Origin: Dehalococcoidales bacterium
GTDB taxonomy: Bacteria > Chloroflexota > Dehalococcoidia > Dehalococcoidales > UBA5760
Reading direction: 5' to 3'
Assembly (NCBI GenBank): GCA_030640485.1
Contig: DAOWJG010000120.1
Location: 1-5,678 of the forward strand
Length of the DNA: 5,678 bases
Positions 1-5,501 of this stretch are shown in pieces. Made by a program: the position numbers and the translations under genes. The number at the start of each line of letters is the position of its first letter. Position 1 is the first letter of the stretch. The notes beneath the pieces are model-generated. The model was given only the letters and a program-made list of their open reading frames with translations, searched no databases and had not been told where the DNA came from.

Positions 1-564
1 GGTTATTACCTCGATACCCTTGCCGAATTTCCACAACCAGCCATAGCTACCGAAAGGGGCAAAGTAGGGCCAGGTAGTTGGTAGCTGGACACCCTTGGCC
101 TTCATTTCATCTATTGGCTGCACAACAGCCCACTCCCATACTCTACCAATAGCCCCCACGACAACACCGGCGGGGACAAGGGGAATAGCAATGAAAAAGA
201 ATGCCACATGAAGAACCTCCATCAAATAACTTAATGGAGTTATGTGGCTAGTAATCATACCTAAAGCATAAAAACCATTGTGTAGCACGACACCTAGAAT
301 AAAGGCTCCTGCCGTTAGCCATAACAGCAGCAAGAAATGCTTGGGTGAATACTTCTCCGGCACTTCGAGCTTGGCAAGAGCAGTTCGGCCACGCGGTATA
401 GCTACTACAACAAAGAAGGTAGCCATAATGATAAGGAAAGGCCAGACGAACGAAGGCAGTCCATAGACACGATGCATCGGGAGCAAAAAGGGAATGACAA
501 TAAGGGCTATGGTTGATATATACAGCAGCAGGAAAGATTGCTCGGGCGAAAGCTTTTTTGGCAT
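1..564 (-). CDS. Multi-pass membrane protein, unknown function, C-terminus cut by window edge
   Basis: An uninterrupted reading frame of 188 codons runs from an ATG at 564 off the left edge, so the stop codon is not seen. The start is well supported: GGAGGTGA lies three bases upstream. The protein begins MPKKLSPEQSF and shows four hydrophobic segments at about residues 11-29, 38-57, 76-95 and 114-139, so it is an inner-membrane protein. The stretch around residues 24-56 (a proline-rich helix end, then YGLPSFVWPF and another helix) resembles the small DUF3311 membrane proteins often found beside sodium:solute symporters. Residues 161-188, with LP-T-W, a proline/glycine break and WLWKFGKGIEVIT, resemble the C-terminal part of DUF4234-like proteins. 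Both resemblances are by eye and weak. It follows the 32-residue microprotein at 643-741 on the same strand by 78 bases and is probably co-transcribed with it. I assign no function. Confidence 0.8.
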   Translation of the reverse strand, partial: MPKKLSPEQSFLLLYISTIALIVIPFLLPMHRVYGLPSFVWPFLIIMATFFVVVAIPRGRTALAKLEVPEKYSPKHFLLLLWLTAGAFILGVVLHNGFYALGMITSHITPLSYLMEVLHVAFFFIAIPLVPAGVVVGAIGRVWEWAVVQPIDEMKAKGVQLPTTWPYFAPFGSYGWLWKFGKGIEVIT

Positions 565-567
565 TTG

Positions 568-575
568 TCACCTCC
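568..575 (-). promoter_or_regulatory. Strong Shine-Dalgarno site of the partial membrane protein gene
   Basis: The minus strand reads GGAGGTGA followed by CAA and ATG, a near-perfect anti-16S match with six bases between GGAGG and the start codon. It fixes the start at 564 and argues against a competing ATG at 598, which opens a different, cysteine-rich frame with no such site. Confidence 0.8.
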
Positions 576-642
576 AACAGCGAAAGGGCATTAGGCATAG
601 CTACCCAATAACCTAAATAGCTCTGTCTCCCTTGGCTCAGCT

Positions 643-741
643 TCAGCCCACTTGCGTGAATAGGAAGACTAAGCCAACCGAAATTGCCGCAATACCAACC
701 CCGAGCAAGATATATAGGCTGCGACGCCGTCGCCCATCCAT
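643..741 (-). CDS. 32-residue single-pass membrane microprotein
   Basis: A short frame starts at ATG 741 and ends in TGA at 643-645. The peptide has an arginine-rich head (MDGRRRRS) followed by one strongly hydrophobic segment of about 20 residues (from LYILLGVG to LVFLF) and a short polar end (TQVG). By the positive-inside rule the head would sit in the cytoplasm with a single helix crossing the membrane. An in-frame TGA lies ten bases upstream of the ATG, so this is the first possible ATG of the frame. A purine-rich stretch, GGAGGGGAGTGAAGG, ends seven bases before the start and can serve as a ribosome-binding site. Its role is unknown. Being just ahead of a multi-pass membrane protein on the same strand, it may be a small accessory subunit of that protein or of a transporter further left (inference). 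A chance frame of this size is possible, but the composition argues against it. Confidence 0.62.
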   Translation of the reverse strand: MDGRRRRSLYILLGVGIAAISVGLVFLFTQVG

Positions 742-778
742 ACTAAACCTTCACTCCCCTCCGTTTATCTTTACTCTT

Positions 779-791
779 GTTATAATATAAC
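779..791. promoter_or_regulatory. 13-base AT-rich palindrome upstream of the microprotein gene
   Basis: GTTATAATATAAC is a perfect inverted repeat with 6-base arms and one central base. It lies 38 bases upstream of the microprotein start at 741, inside the 126-base gap after rmuC. It contains -10-like hexamers on both strands (TATAAT on plus, TATATT and TATAAC on minus), so it could be the -10 region of a minus-strand promoter, an operator, or both. No convincing -35 hexamer is found at 16-18 bases on the minus strand, so the promoter reading is tentative. Confidence 0.3.
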
Positions 792-867
792 GAGCTTTTG
801 AGCCTTTTGATAGCCCTACCCGACTTGAATTTATTCAGATTAACAAAGCCCCGGGTCCGGTTCATAG

Positions 868-1836
868 TCACTTATCCTCGCTGCGTGCTTCAGTATCCCC
901 CTCGGGTAATTTCTCCACAGGAGTCCTACTGGCAAGTTCTAGTTTATCCCCAAATCTGGCAAGTTTTCTGCTTGCCTCATCATATTTACTAGCAGCATTT
1001 CGAATATGTGTACCAATTATCCGGTAATCATCTTGAAAATCCATAAGATCACCTTGCAGACGCTCCAGATACCCAAGGATTTCGCGAGCCGTCTGCTCAA
1101 TGTGCAGCCCCTTTAATCCCTGGACAATAACCTGCAGGTAGGCATAAAAGCTGTTTGGTGACACCGGAATAACCCTCTTCTGGAGGGAGTAGGAATATAT
1201 CTCACCTTCCTCAGCATGACCGCGAAGTATTGTCTCATAATAGACATTCTCGGCTGGTATATACATCAGGGCAAAGTCGAAGGTGTTTTCGTCAGGTAGT
1301 ATATATCTGGCCACACTATCAATATGATTCTTAATCGTACGCGTGAATTGCCGTCGCAGAGTCTTTTGCTCTTCCTCAAGTTCTGCCTTAAGCATCCGTT
1401 CAAAATCCTCCAAGGGGAACTTAGCATCAATAGGGACTAAATGTCCGCCAATATGAATGACCGCATCTACAATTTCACCATTTTGAAATTTATGTTGGAG
1501 GGAGTAATTATCCCGTGGCAGAACATCAGCCAGTAACCTCCCCAGTAGAAGTTCGCCAAAACCACCTCTAAATTTTGGGGCCCGTAGAAGCTCTTGGAGG
1601 CTGGAAATATTCCTGCCGATTTCTTCAACAACCTTTGTTCTTTGGGTCAGTGCCCCCAGCCCTTCTTTCACCTCACCAAAGACCTTAATCTTCTCATCAA
1701 GTCTTTCTCCCACCACCCTGGAGAGTGTCTCACCCTGCTCCTTAAGCATCTGCCGACCCCGAAACCTATCCCAGAGAAAGACGCCAACAAAAACCGCCAG
1801 AATAACAATTATGATGATTTCAAACATTGCCCCCAC
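868..1836 (-). CDS. rmuC: RmuC family DNA recombination protein
   Basis: RmuC proteins are membrane-anchored, coiled-coil proteins with a restriction-endonuclease-like core. In E. coli loss of RmuC raises the rate of inversions between short inverted repeats; its exact reaction is not known. Counting from GTG 1836 (322 residues), there is an N-terminal hydrophobic anchor at 5-22 and a charged, probably coiled-coil segment at about 28-85. The conserved core follows: FRGGFGELLLGRLL (89-102), VDAVIHIGGHLVPIDAKFPL (123-142), ALMYIPAENVYYE (189-201) and VIPVSPNSFYAYLQ (222-235). The D-x-K of PIDAKFP fits a nuclease-type active site. The tail from about 305 is acidic and disordered-looking. It is shorter than the 475-residue E. 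coli protein, mostly through a reduced coiled coil, a common compact form. An ATG at 1827 would give MFEIIIIV and is an equally reasonable start; neither has a strong Shine-Dalgarno site. It is divergent from the apbE-rnf operon, and no functional link is implied. Confidence 0.92.
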   Translation of the reverse strand: MGAMFEIIIIVILAVFVGVFLWDRFRGRQMLKEQGETLSRVVGERLDEKIKVFGEVKEGLGALTQRTKVVEEIGRNISSLQELLRAPKFRGGFGELLLGRLLADVLPRDNYSLQHKFQNGEIVDAVIHIGGHLVPIDAKFPLEDFERMLKAELEEEQKTLRRQFTRTIKNHIDSVARYILPDENTFDFALMYIPAENVYYETILRGHAEEGEIYSYSLQKRVIPVSPNSFYAYLQVIVQGLKGLHIEQTAREILGYLERLQGDLMDFQDDYRIIGTHIRNAASKYDEASRKLARFGDKLELASRTPVEKLPEGDTEARSEDK

Positions 1837-1875
1837 ACCGTTTAAGCTGACTTGATATCACAAATATTTAAATTC

Positions 1876-1881
1876 ATTATA
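1876..1881 (-). promoter_or_regulatory. Probable -10 hexamer of the rmuC promoter
   Basis: The minus strand reads GATG-TATAAT-G, a consensus -10 box, about 40 to 50 bases upstream of the two possible rmuC starts, which would leave a short leader. The best -35 candidate around 1899-1904 (TGTCTA) is poor. The TG just before the hexamer may partly compensate, although it is one base off the classical extended -10 spacing. Confidence 0.4.
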
Positions 1882-2057
1882 CATCAAGACTGCCTAAATA
1901 GACATAATAATCCCAGCACTAAATCTAGTGATGAGCTGTTAGACCAAAACCAGGCATATAATTAGGACCACCTGAAGTGGCCGACTTCACGACAGCGCTC
2001 AGGCTGCTGGAATGGATGGAAAATAAAAACTGGAATTCTAGAAAACTTTTTGCTAAA

Positions 2058-2086
2058 ATAACAGAGCTCTTGCTTTAAACTGTTAT
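2058..2086. repeat. Inverted repeat ATAACAG/CTGTTAT upstream of apbE
   Basis: Perfect 7-base arms at 2058-2064 and 2080-2086 are separated by 15 bases and lie about 75 to 100 bases before the apbE ATG. Arm centres are 22 bases apart, about two helical turns, which would suit a dimeric regulator. It is not followed by a T-run, so it does not look like an intrinsic terminator. Function is inferred only from position and symmetry. Confidence 0.3.
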
Positions 2087-2159
2087 AGCTTTCCCTAAAC
2101 CACTATCGGTGCTTCATTGTGAGCGGCCAGATACGTCCGAAAGGTTAGACATAGAAAAT

Positions 2160-3176
2160 ATGAAAAAATCTTACCGGATTATAGCGAGTGTTTTAGTCAT
2201 CCTCATCTTAGCGCTCGGTGCTAATAGCTGTGCTACTCCCCTAAGGAAGTTTGAAGCGACCTGCTCTATGATGGATACCTTTGTCACCATTACCGTTTAC
2301 ACCCCCGATGAAAAAACCGCCGAAGAGGTAATAGGTGCCGCCTTTGCCCGAATGGAGGAAGTAGAGCGGGCAACCTCAATATTTGATGAAGAAAGTCAGG
2401 CCTTTCAGCTTAACCAGGATGGATATCTGGGGGAACCGTCCGATGACCTCTGGCAGCTAATAACCATGTCCCTGGATTATACCCAAATTACGGATGGGTG
2501 TTTCGATATAACCGTTCAACCCCTGTTAGAATTGTGGGAGGCCGGCCTGTGGAAAGAGAGTAAGGAGGTTCAGCAAAGCCGGATAAATAAGGCGCTGGAG
2601 CTCGTCGGTTCGGACAAAATAGTCGCTAGAGATAAGAAGATATACTTTCTGGGAGAGGGGATGAAAATTACCCTCGGTGGCATCGCCAAGGGCTATGCCG
2701 TAGATAGAGCGCTAGAAGTTATTGAGAGTATGGGTATTAAACATGCCCTGGTAAATGCCGGTGGCGACATGGCCACACTGGGTTCCAAACCAGAAGGAGA
2801 ACCGTGGTTCATCGCCCTGGTTAATCCCGATGACGAGACCCAGAGCCTGGCCAACTTCAATATTGTCAACAAAGCCATAGCCACCTCGGGAAACTACGAA
2901 CGCTACTTTGACCCGGAGAAGAAAGCTCATCACATTATTAACCCTAAGACCGGATATTCGACACAGGAATGCATCAGTGTTACGGTAATAGCCGAAAATG
3001 CTACCCGGGCTGATGCCCTGGCCACCGGCGTTTTTGTGATGGGGCCTGAAGATGGTATAGAACTGATTGAATCACTGGCTGATACGGAGTGTCTCATCGT
3101 GAGTGCTGACTGGACAACCGTGTACGTCTCGTCGGGATTGTCCACGTACTTAGCCGAAAGTGAGCCGGGGGAATAA
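2160..3176 (+). CDS. apbE: FAD:protein FMN transferase, lipoprotein type
   Basis: ApbE takes FMN from FAD and links it through a phosphoester to a threonine of target proteins, using Mg2+; RnfD and RnfG are classical targets. From ATG 2160 the protein has 338 residues. Residues 1-24 look like a lipoprotein signal (MKK, a hydrophobic stretch, then ANSC with Cys24), placing it outside the cytoplasmic membrane, where Rnf flavin sites are modified. Family motifs follow in order: MMDTFVTI (37-44), FDITVQPLLELW (115-126), LGGIAKGYAVD (172-182), ALVNAGGDMATLG (196-208), ATSGNYERYF (241-250), HHIINPKTG (257-265) and ADALATGVFVMG (284-295). The aspartate often seen just before LGG is Thr171 here. An in-frame GTG at 2109 would add 17 residues ahead of the signal peptide and is unlikely. 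The Shine-Dalgarno site is weak (AAAGG about 15 bases upstream). The stop is one base before the preferred rnfC start, so the gene is probably the first of the rnf operon. Confidence 0.93.
   Translation: MKKSYRIIASVLVILILALGANSCATPLRKFEATCSMMDTFVTITVYTPDEKTAEEVIGAAFARMEEVERATSIFDEESQAFQLNQDGYLGEPSDDLWQLITMSLDYTQITDGCFDITVQPLLELWEAGLWKESKEVQQSRINKALELVGSDKIVARDKKIYFLGEGMKITLGGIAKGYAVDRALEVIESMGIKHALVNAGGDMATLGSKPEGEPWFIALVNPDDETQSLANFNIVNKAIATSGNYERYFDPEKKAHHIINPKTGYSTQECISVTVIAENATRADALATGVFVMGPEDGIELIESLADTECLIVSADWTTVYVSSGLSTYLAESEPGE
3167..3171 (+). promoter_or_regulatory. Ribosome-binding site that decides the rnfC TTG start
   Basis: A GGGGG run inside the last codons of apbE lies six bases before TTG 3178. 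The alternative in-frame GTG at 3160 has no purine-rich site in front of it and would force a 17-base overlap with apbE. This favours TTG 3178 as the rnfC start. Confidence 0.5.
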
Positions 3177-3177
3177 C

Positions 3178-4503
3178 TTGGATATCAGGCTGAAAAAGAA
3201 GAGCACGCCCTACGGCGTAAAGGTACCGGAGAGCAAGCTTACCGAAAAAAGCCCCATCGAGCCGGCACCACTACCAGAAAAAGTAGTCATCCCGCTGCAG
3301 CAGAATATAGGCGCTCCCTGCCAGGCCCTGGTCAAAAGGGGAGACAAGGTGCTCACCGGCCAGAAGATAGGTGATTCGGAAAAGTTTGTCAGTTCCCCTA
3401 TTCACGCTACCCTATCCGGTGAAGTATCCGGGACTACTATGGTCGTAAATCCTCCCACCGGGGCGCTGGTCGAGGCTCTGGTAATAACCTCTGATGGCCA
3501 GGATAAATGGATAGAACTTGAAGTCCCCAAGAACCCTGAGGCACTTTCCGTCAAGGAGATTCTGGAGAGGATAAGAGAGGCGGGTTTGGTGGGAATGGGG
3601 GGTGCCGCCTTCCCTACCCATGTTAAGCTATCGCCACCTAAGGGTAAGGAGATTGACACCGTCATCCTGAACGGCTGTGAGTGTGAACCATATGTAACCT
3701 CAGACCATAGAATAATGCTCGAATACGGCGAGCAGGTTCTCTCCGGGCTAAGCATCATAAGAAAGGTACTCTCTCCTCAGACTGTCTATATCGCTATCGA
3801 AGATTACAAAAAAGATGCCATCGACCACCTGGAAGAGCTGATAACGAACCTAGGGTTTGAGGATTTTAGAATAGTCTCCCTAAAATCAAAATACCCGATG
3901 GGGGCAGAAAAAACCCTTATCGATATGATTTTGGGAAGCGAAGTCCCCATCGGTGGGCTACCACTGGACGTTGGCGCGGTCGTCCACAATGTCAGCACGG
4001 CCAAGGCAATCCATGACGCCGTCGTTGACGGTAAGCCCCTTATTGAAAGGGTGGTAACCGTCACCGGTGCCGTCAAGAACCCGAAGAATCTACTAACCAG
4101 GTTCGGCACCCCGATAAGGAGTCTCATTGAGTACTGTGGCGGTATAGACGACAGAGCCAACAAGATAATCCTCGGTGGACCGATGATGGGTATTGCCCAG
4201 TTCGACCTTGACTTCCCGGTAGTTAAGGGGACAAACAGTGTGCTGGTGGTGGAAGACAAGGCAATAAGAGAACAGGACTGCATAAGCTGTGGTAAGTGTA
4301 TTGAGATTTGTCCCATGCGTCTTATGCCCACCCTACTGGCCAGGTACGCCAAGGCGGGTAGGTATGACGATTGTAAAGAGGCCTATATCGACGACTGTTT
4401 TGAGTGTGGAGCCTGCACCTATATCTGCCCGGCCAATATACCGATTGTGCAGTACATAAAAGTCGCCAAGAAGGAACTGGCTAAGAGGGCAGCTAGTAAA
4501 TGA
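3178..4503 (+). CDS. rnfC: Rnf electron transport complex subunit C
   Basis: RnfC is the peripheral cytoplasmic subunit of Rnf; it exchanges electrons with NAD(H) and carries flavin and iron-sulfur centres. From TTG 3178 it has 441 residues, the short form without the long repetitive C-terminal tail of E. coli RsxC. In order it shows PEKVVIPLQQNIGAP (33-47); a lipoyl-like segment with VKRGDKVLTGQKIG (52-65) and SPIHATLSGEV (73-83); the glycine-rich nucleotide-binding loop GLVGMGGAAFP (136-146), related to NuoF of complex I; NGCECEPYVTSDHRIMLE (165-182); YPMGAEKTLI (239-248); and PLDVGAVVHNVSTAKAI (262-278). Two ferredoxin-type [4Fe-4S] motifs follow, with Cys368, 371, 374, 378 and Cys407, 410, 413, 417, each ending in Cys-Pro. 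All eight cysteines are present, so it looks functional. The in-frame GTG at 3160 is a less likely start. Its TGA overlaps the rnfD ATG by 4 bases (ATGA), which suggests coupled translation. Confidence 0.96.
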   Translation: MDIRLKKKSTPYGVKVPESKLTEKSPIEPAPLPEKVVIPLQQNIGAPCQALVKRGDKVLTGQKIGDSEKFVSSPIHATLSGEVSGTTMVVNPPTGALVEALVITSDGQDKWIELEVPKNPEALSVKEILERIREAGLVGMGGAAFPTHVKLSPPKGKEIDTVILNGCECEPYVTSDHRIMLEYGEQVLSGLSIIRKVLSPQTVYIAIEDYKKDAIDHLEELITNLGFEDFRIVSLKSKYPMGAEKTLIDMILGSEVPIGGLPLDVGAVVHNVSTAKAIHDAVVDGKPLIERVVTVTGAVKNPKNLLTRFGTPIRSLIEYCGGIDDRANKIILGGPMMGIAQFDLDFPVVKGTNSVLVVEDKAIREQDCISCGKCIEICPMRLMPTLLARYAKAGRYDDCKEAYIDDCFECGACTYICPANIPIVQYIKVAKKELAKRAASK

Positions 4504-5501
4504 CTCAAGAGAGCAGTCAAGAGTTGACCCAAGAGGGTAGCCAGGAAACGGCTCACGAGAGAAAATTCCTGATTTCACCGGGCCCACACCTGTGGAAAGG
4601 GCTCTCGGTGAGCCAGATAATGTACCTCGTGGTGCTGGCTCTCCTGTTTCCCGCCGGTGCCGGGGTCTATTTCTTCGGCTATCGCGCCCTTTCGGTAATT
4701 GGTGTGAGCGTGGGAACAGCCATTCTCACCGAGTATTTATGCAAGAAGTTAAGAGGCCAAGCCTTTGTCATGGACGGGAGTGCCATTGTTACCGGGCTTC
4801 TCCTTGCCCTAATCCTACCACCAACAATATCCCTGTGGATGGTAGCCCTCGGTTCTATATTCGCTATTGCCATTGTTAAGGAAGCCTTCGGTGGTCTGGG
4901 GCACAATATATTTAACCCTGCCCTCGCCGCCAGAGCCTTTATGTCGGTCAGCTTCTCGATACAGATGACGGCCTGGGTACTGCCGATGGGCTTTGGTGCC
5001 GATGCCATAACTACTGCCACCCCCTTAAGTGAGAGCTTTGTCTGGCAGGCTGACAAAATCCCCTTATATCAGGCAATGTTCCTGGGCAATACCGCCGGCT
5101 CAATCGGCGAGACCTCGGCCCTCTTTATACTGATTGGCGGGGTCTTCCTGCTGGCACGGGGCATCATAAACTGGAGAATCCCGGCAATCTACATCGGCAC
5201 GGTCGCCCTGATGGCACTCGGCTTCGGTGAGGACCCTCTGTTTCATATCCTGGCCGGGGGGCTTATGCTCGGGGCCTTCTTTATGGCCACGGATTATGTA
5301 ACCTCGCCCCTTACCAACCGCGGGAAAATAGTGTTTAGCGTGGCTCTGGGGATATTAACCATGTTGATAAGACGCTTCAGTAGCATACCCGAGGGGGTTT
5401 GTTACTCCATCCTCTTTATGAATGCCATCACTCCCCTTATTGACCGCTTTATTAAGGTAAGGCCTTACGGCCTGGTGAAGAAGGTGGCAAGTGCCGGCTA
5501 A
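4500..5501 (+). CDS. rnfD: Rnf electron transport complex subunit D
   Basis: RnfD is an integral membrane subunit related to NqrB that holds covalently bound FMN and takes part in electron transfer and ion translocation. The 333-residue protein has a hydrophilic N-terminus (1-34) and then multiple membrane helices to about residue 318. Motifs: DGSAIVTGLLLALILPP (92-108), FGGLGHNIFNPALAARAF (130-147), DAITTATPLS (168-177), GNTAGSIGETSALFILIGG (196-214) and ATDYVTSPLTNRGK (263-276). Thr174 in ATPL aligns with the threonine that carries FMN in the family, so it is a probable ApbE target. The first 17 residues are unusual: two imperfect 8-residue copies, TQESSQEL and TQEGSQET, at residues 2-17. 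The ATG at 4500 overlaps the rnfC stop, and GAGGG about 11 bases upstream gives only a weak ribosome site, so translation is probably coupled. The 3' end overlaps rnfG by 11 bases. Confidence 0.96.
   Translation: MTQESSQELTQEGSQETAHERKFLISPGPHLWKGLSVSQIMYLVVLALLFPAGAGVYFFGYRALSVIGVSVGTAILTEYLCKKLRGQAFVMDGSAIVTGLLLALILPPTISLWMVALGSIFAIAIVKEAFGGLGHNIFNPALAARAFMSVSFSIQMTAWVLPMGFGADAITTATPLSESFVWQADKIPLYQAMFLGNTAGSIGETSALFILIGGVFLLARGIINWRIPAIYIGTVALMALGFGEDPLFHILAGGLMLGAFFMATDYVTSPLTNRGKIVFSVALGILTMLIRRFSSIPEGVCYSILFMNAITPLIDRFIKVRPYGLVKKVASAG
4503..4550 (+). repeat. Tandem imperfect 24-base repeat in the rnfD 5' end
   Basis: Two adjacent 24-base units, 4503-4526 and 4527-4550, encode TQESSQEL and TQEGSQET. 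They share five or six codons with synonymous changes (for example CAA/CAG and GAG/GAA), which suggests an old internal duplication rather than a recent slip. The units lie in a hydrophilic tail ahead of the conserved RnfD domain. Confidence 0.55.
5481..5487 (+). promoter_or_regulatory. Ribosome-binding site of rnfG inside rnfD
   Basis: AAGGTGG within the last codons of rnfD ends four bases before GTG 5491, with six bases between AAGG and the start. It supports GTG 5491 as the rnfG start; the next in-frame ATG is more than 100 bases downstream, past the membrane segment. Confidence 0.6.

Larger units (their letters stand above)
1837..2159. other. Divergent intergenic region with several inverted repeats
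   Basis: About 320 bases between rmuC and apbE carry no convincing gene. The rmuC side holds a TATAAT at 1881-1876 on the minus strand. Toward apbE there are hairpin-forming repeats: CACTA-AATC-TAGTG (1917-1930); TGAAGT-GGCCG-ACTTCA (1973-1989), overlapping an alternative CCAC-CTGAA-GTGG (1968-1980); CAGC-GCTCAG-GCTG (1993-2006); and ATAACAG with CTGTTAT (2058-2086). CTGGAAT occurs twice in direct orientation, at 2007 and 2030, 23 bases apart. A plus-strand TATAAT at 1957-1962 lacks a good -35 partner. TTGCTA (2050) with TTTAAA (2074) at an 18-base gap is another weak option. The frame stays open upstream of the apbE ATG as far as a GTG at 2109, but that stretch looks non-coding. I see no riboswitch I can name. 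Confidence 0.5.

Noticed and set aside
248..598. A 116-codon minus-strand frame starting at ATG 598
   Set aside because: It overlaps the membrane protein starting at 564 in another frame, is cysteine-rich with no domain-like pattern, and lacks the strong ribosome site that precedes ATG 564.
830..867. Possible terminator after rmuC (CCGGACCCGGGGC followed by TTTG on the minus strand)
   Set aside because: The GC-rich stretch does not form a stem with a usable loop and there is no T-run.
798..992. A 64-codon plus-strand frame across the rmuC 3' end
   Set aside because: It is antisense to rmuC over most of its length, has no ribosome site, and its composition looks like a shadow of the rmuC frame.
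2109..2159. N-terminal extension of ApbE from GTG 2109
   Set aside because: It would put 17 polar residues ahead of a clear lipoprotein signal peptide, and there is no ribosome site before the GTG.
1837..2159. A known riboswitch (for example FMN) before apbE
   Set aside because: The region has hairpins but I could not match it to the conserved core of any riboswitch class I know.
3804..4352. A 182-codon minus-strand frame inside rnfC
   Set aside because: It is fully antisense to a well-supported rnfC with all conserved motifs; its length reflects third-position bias of the real gene.
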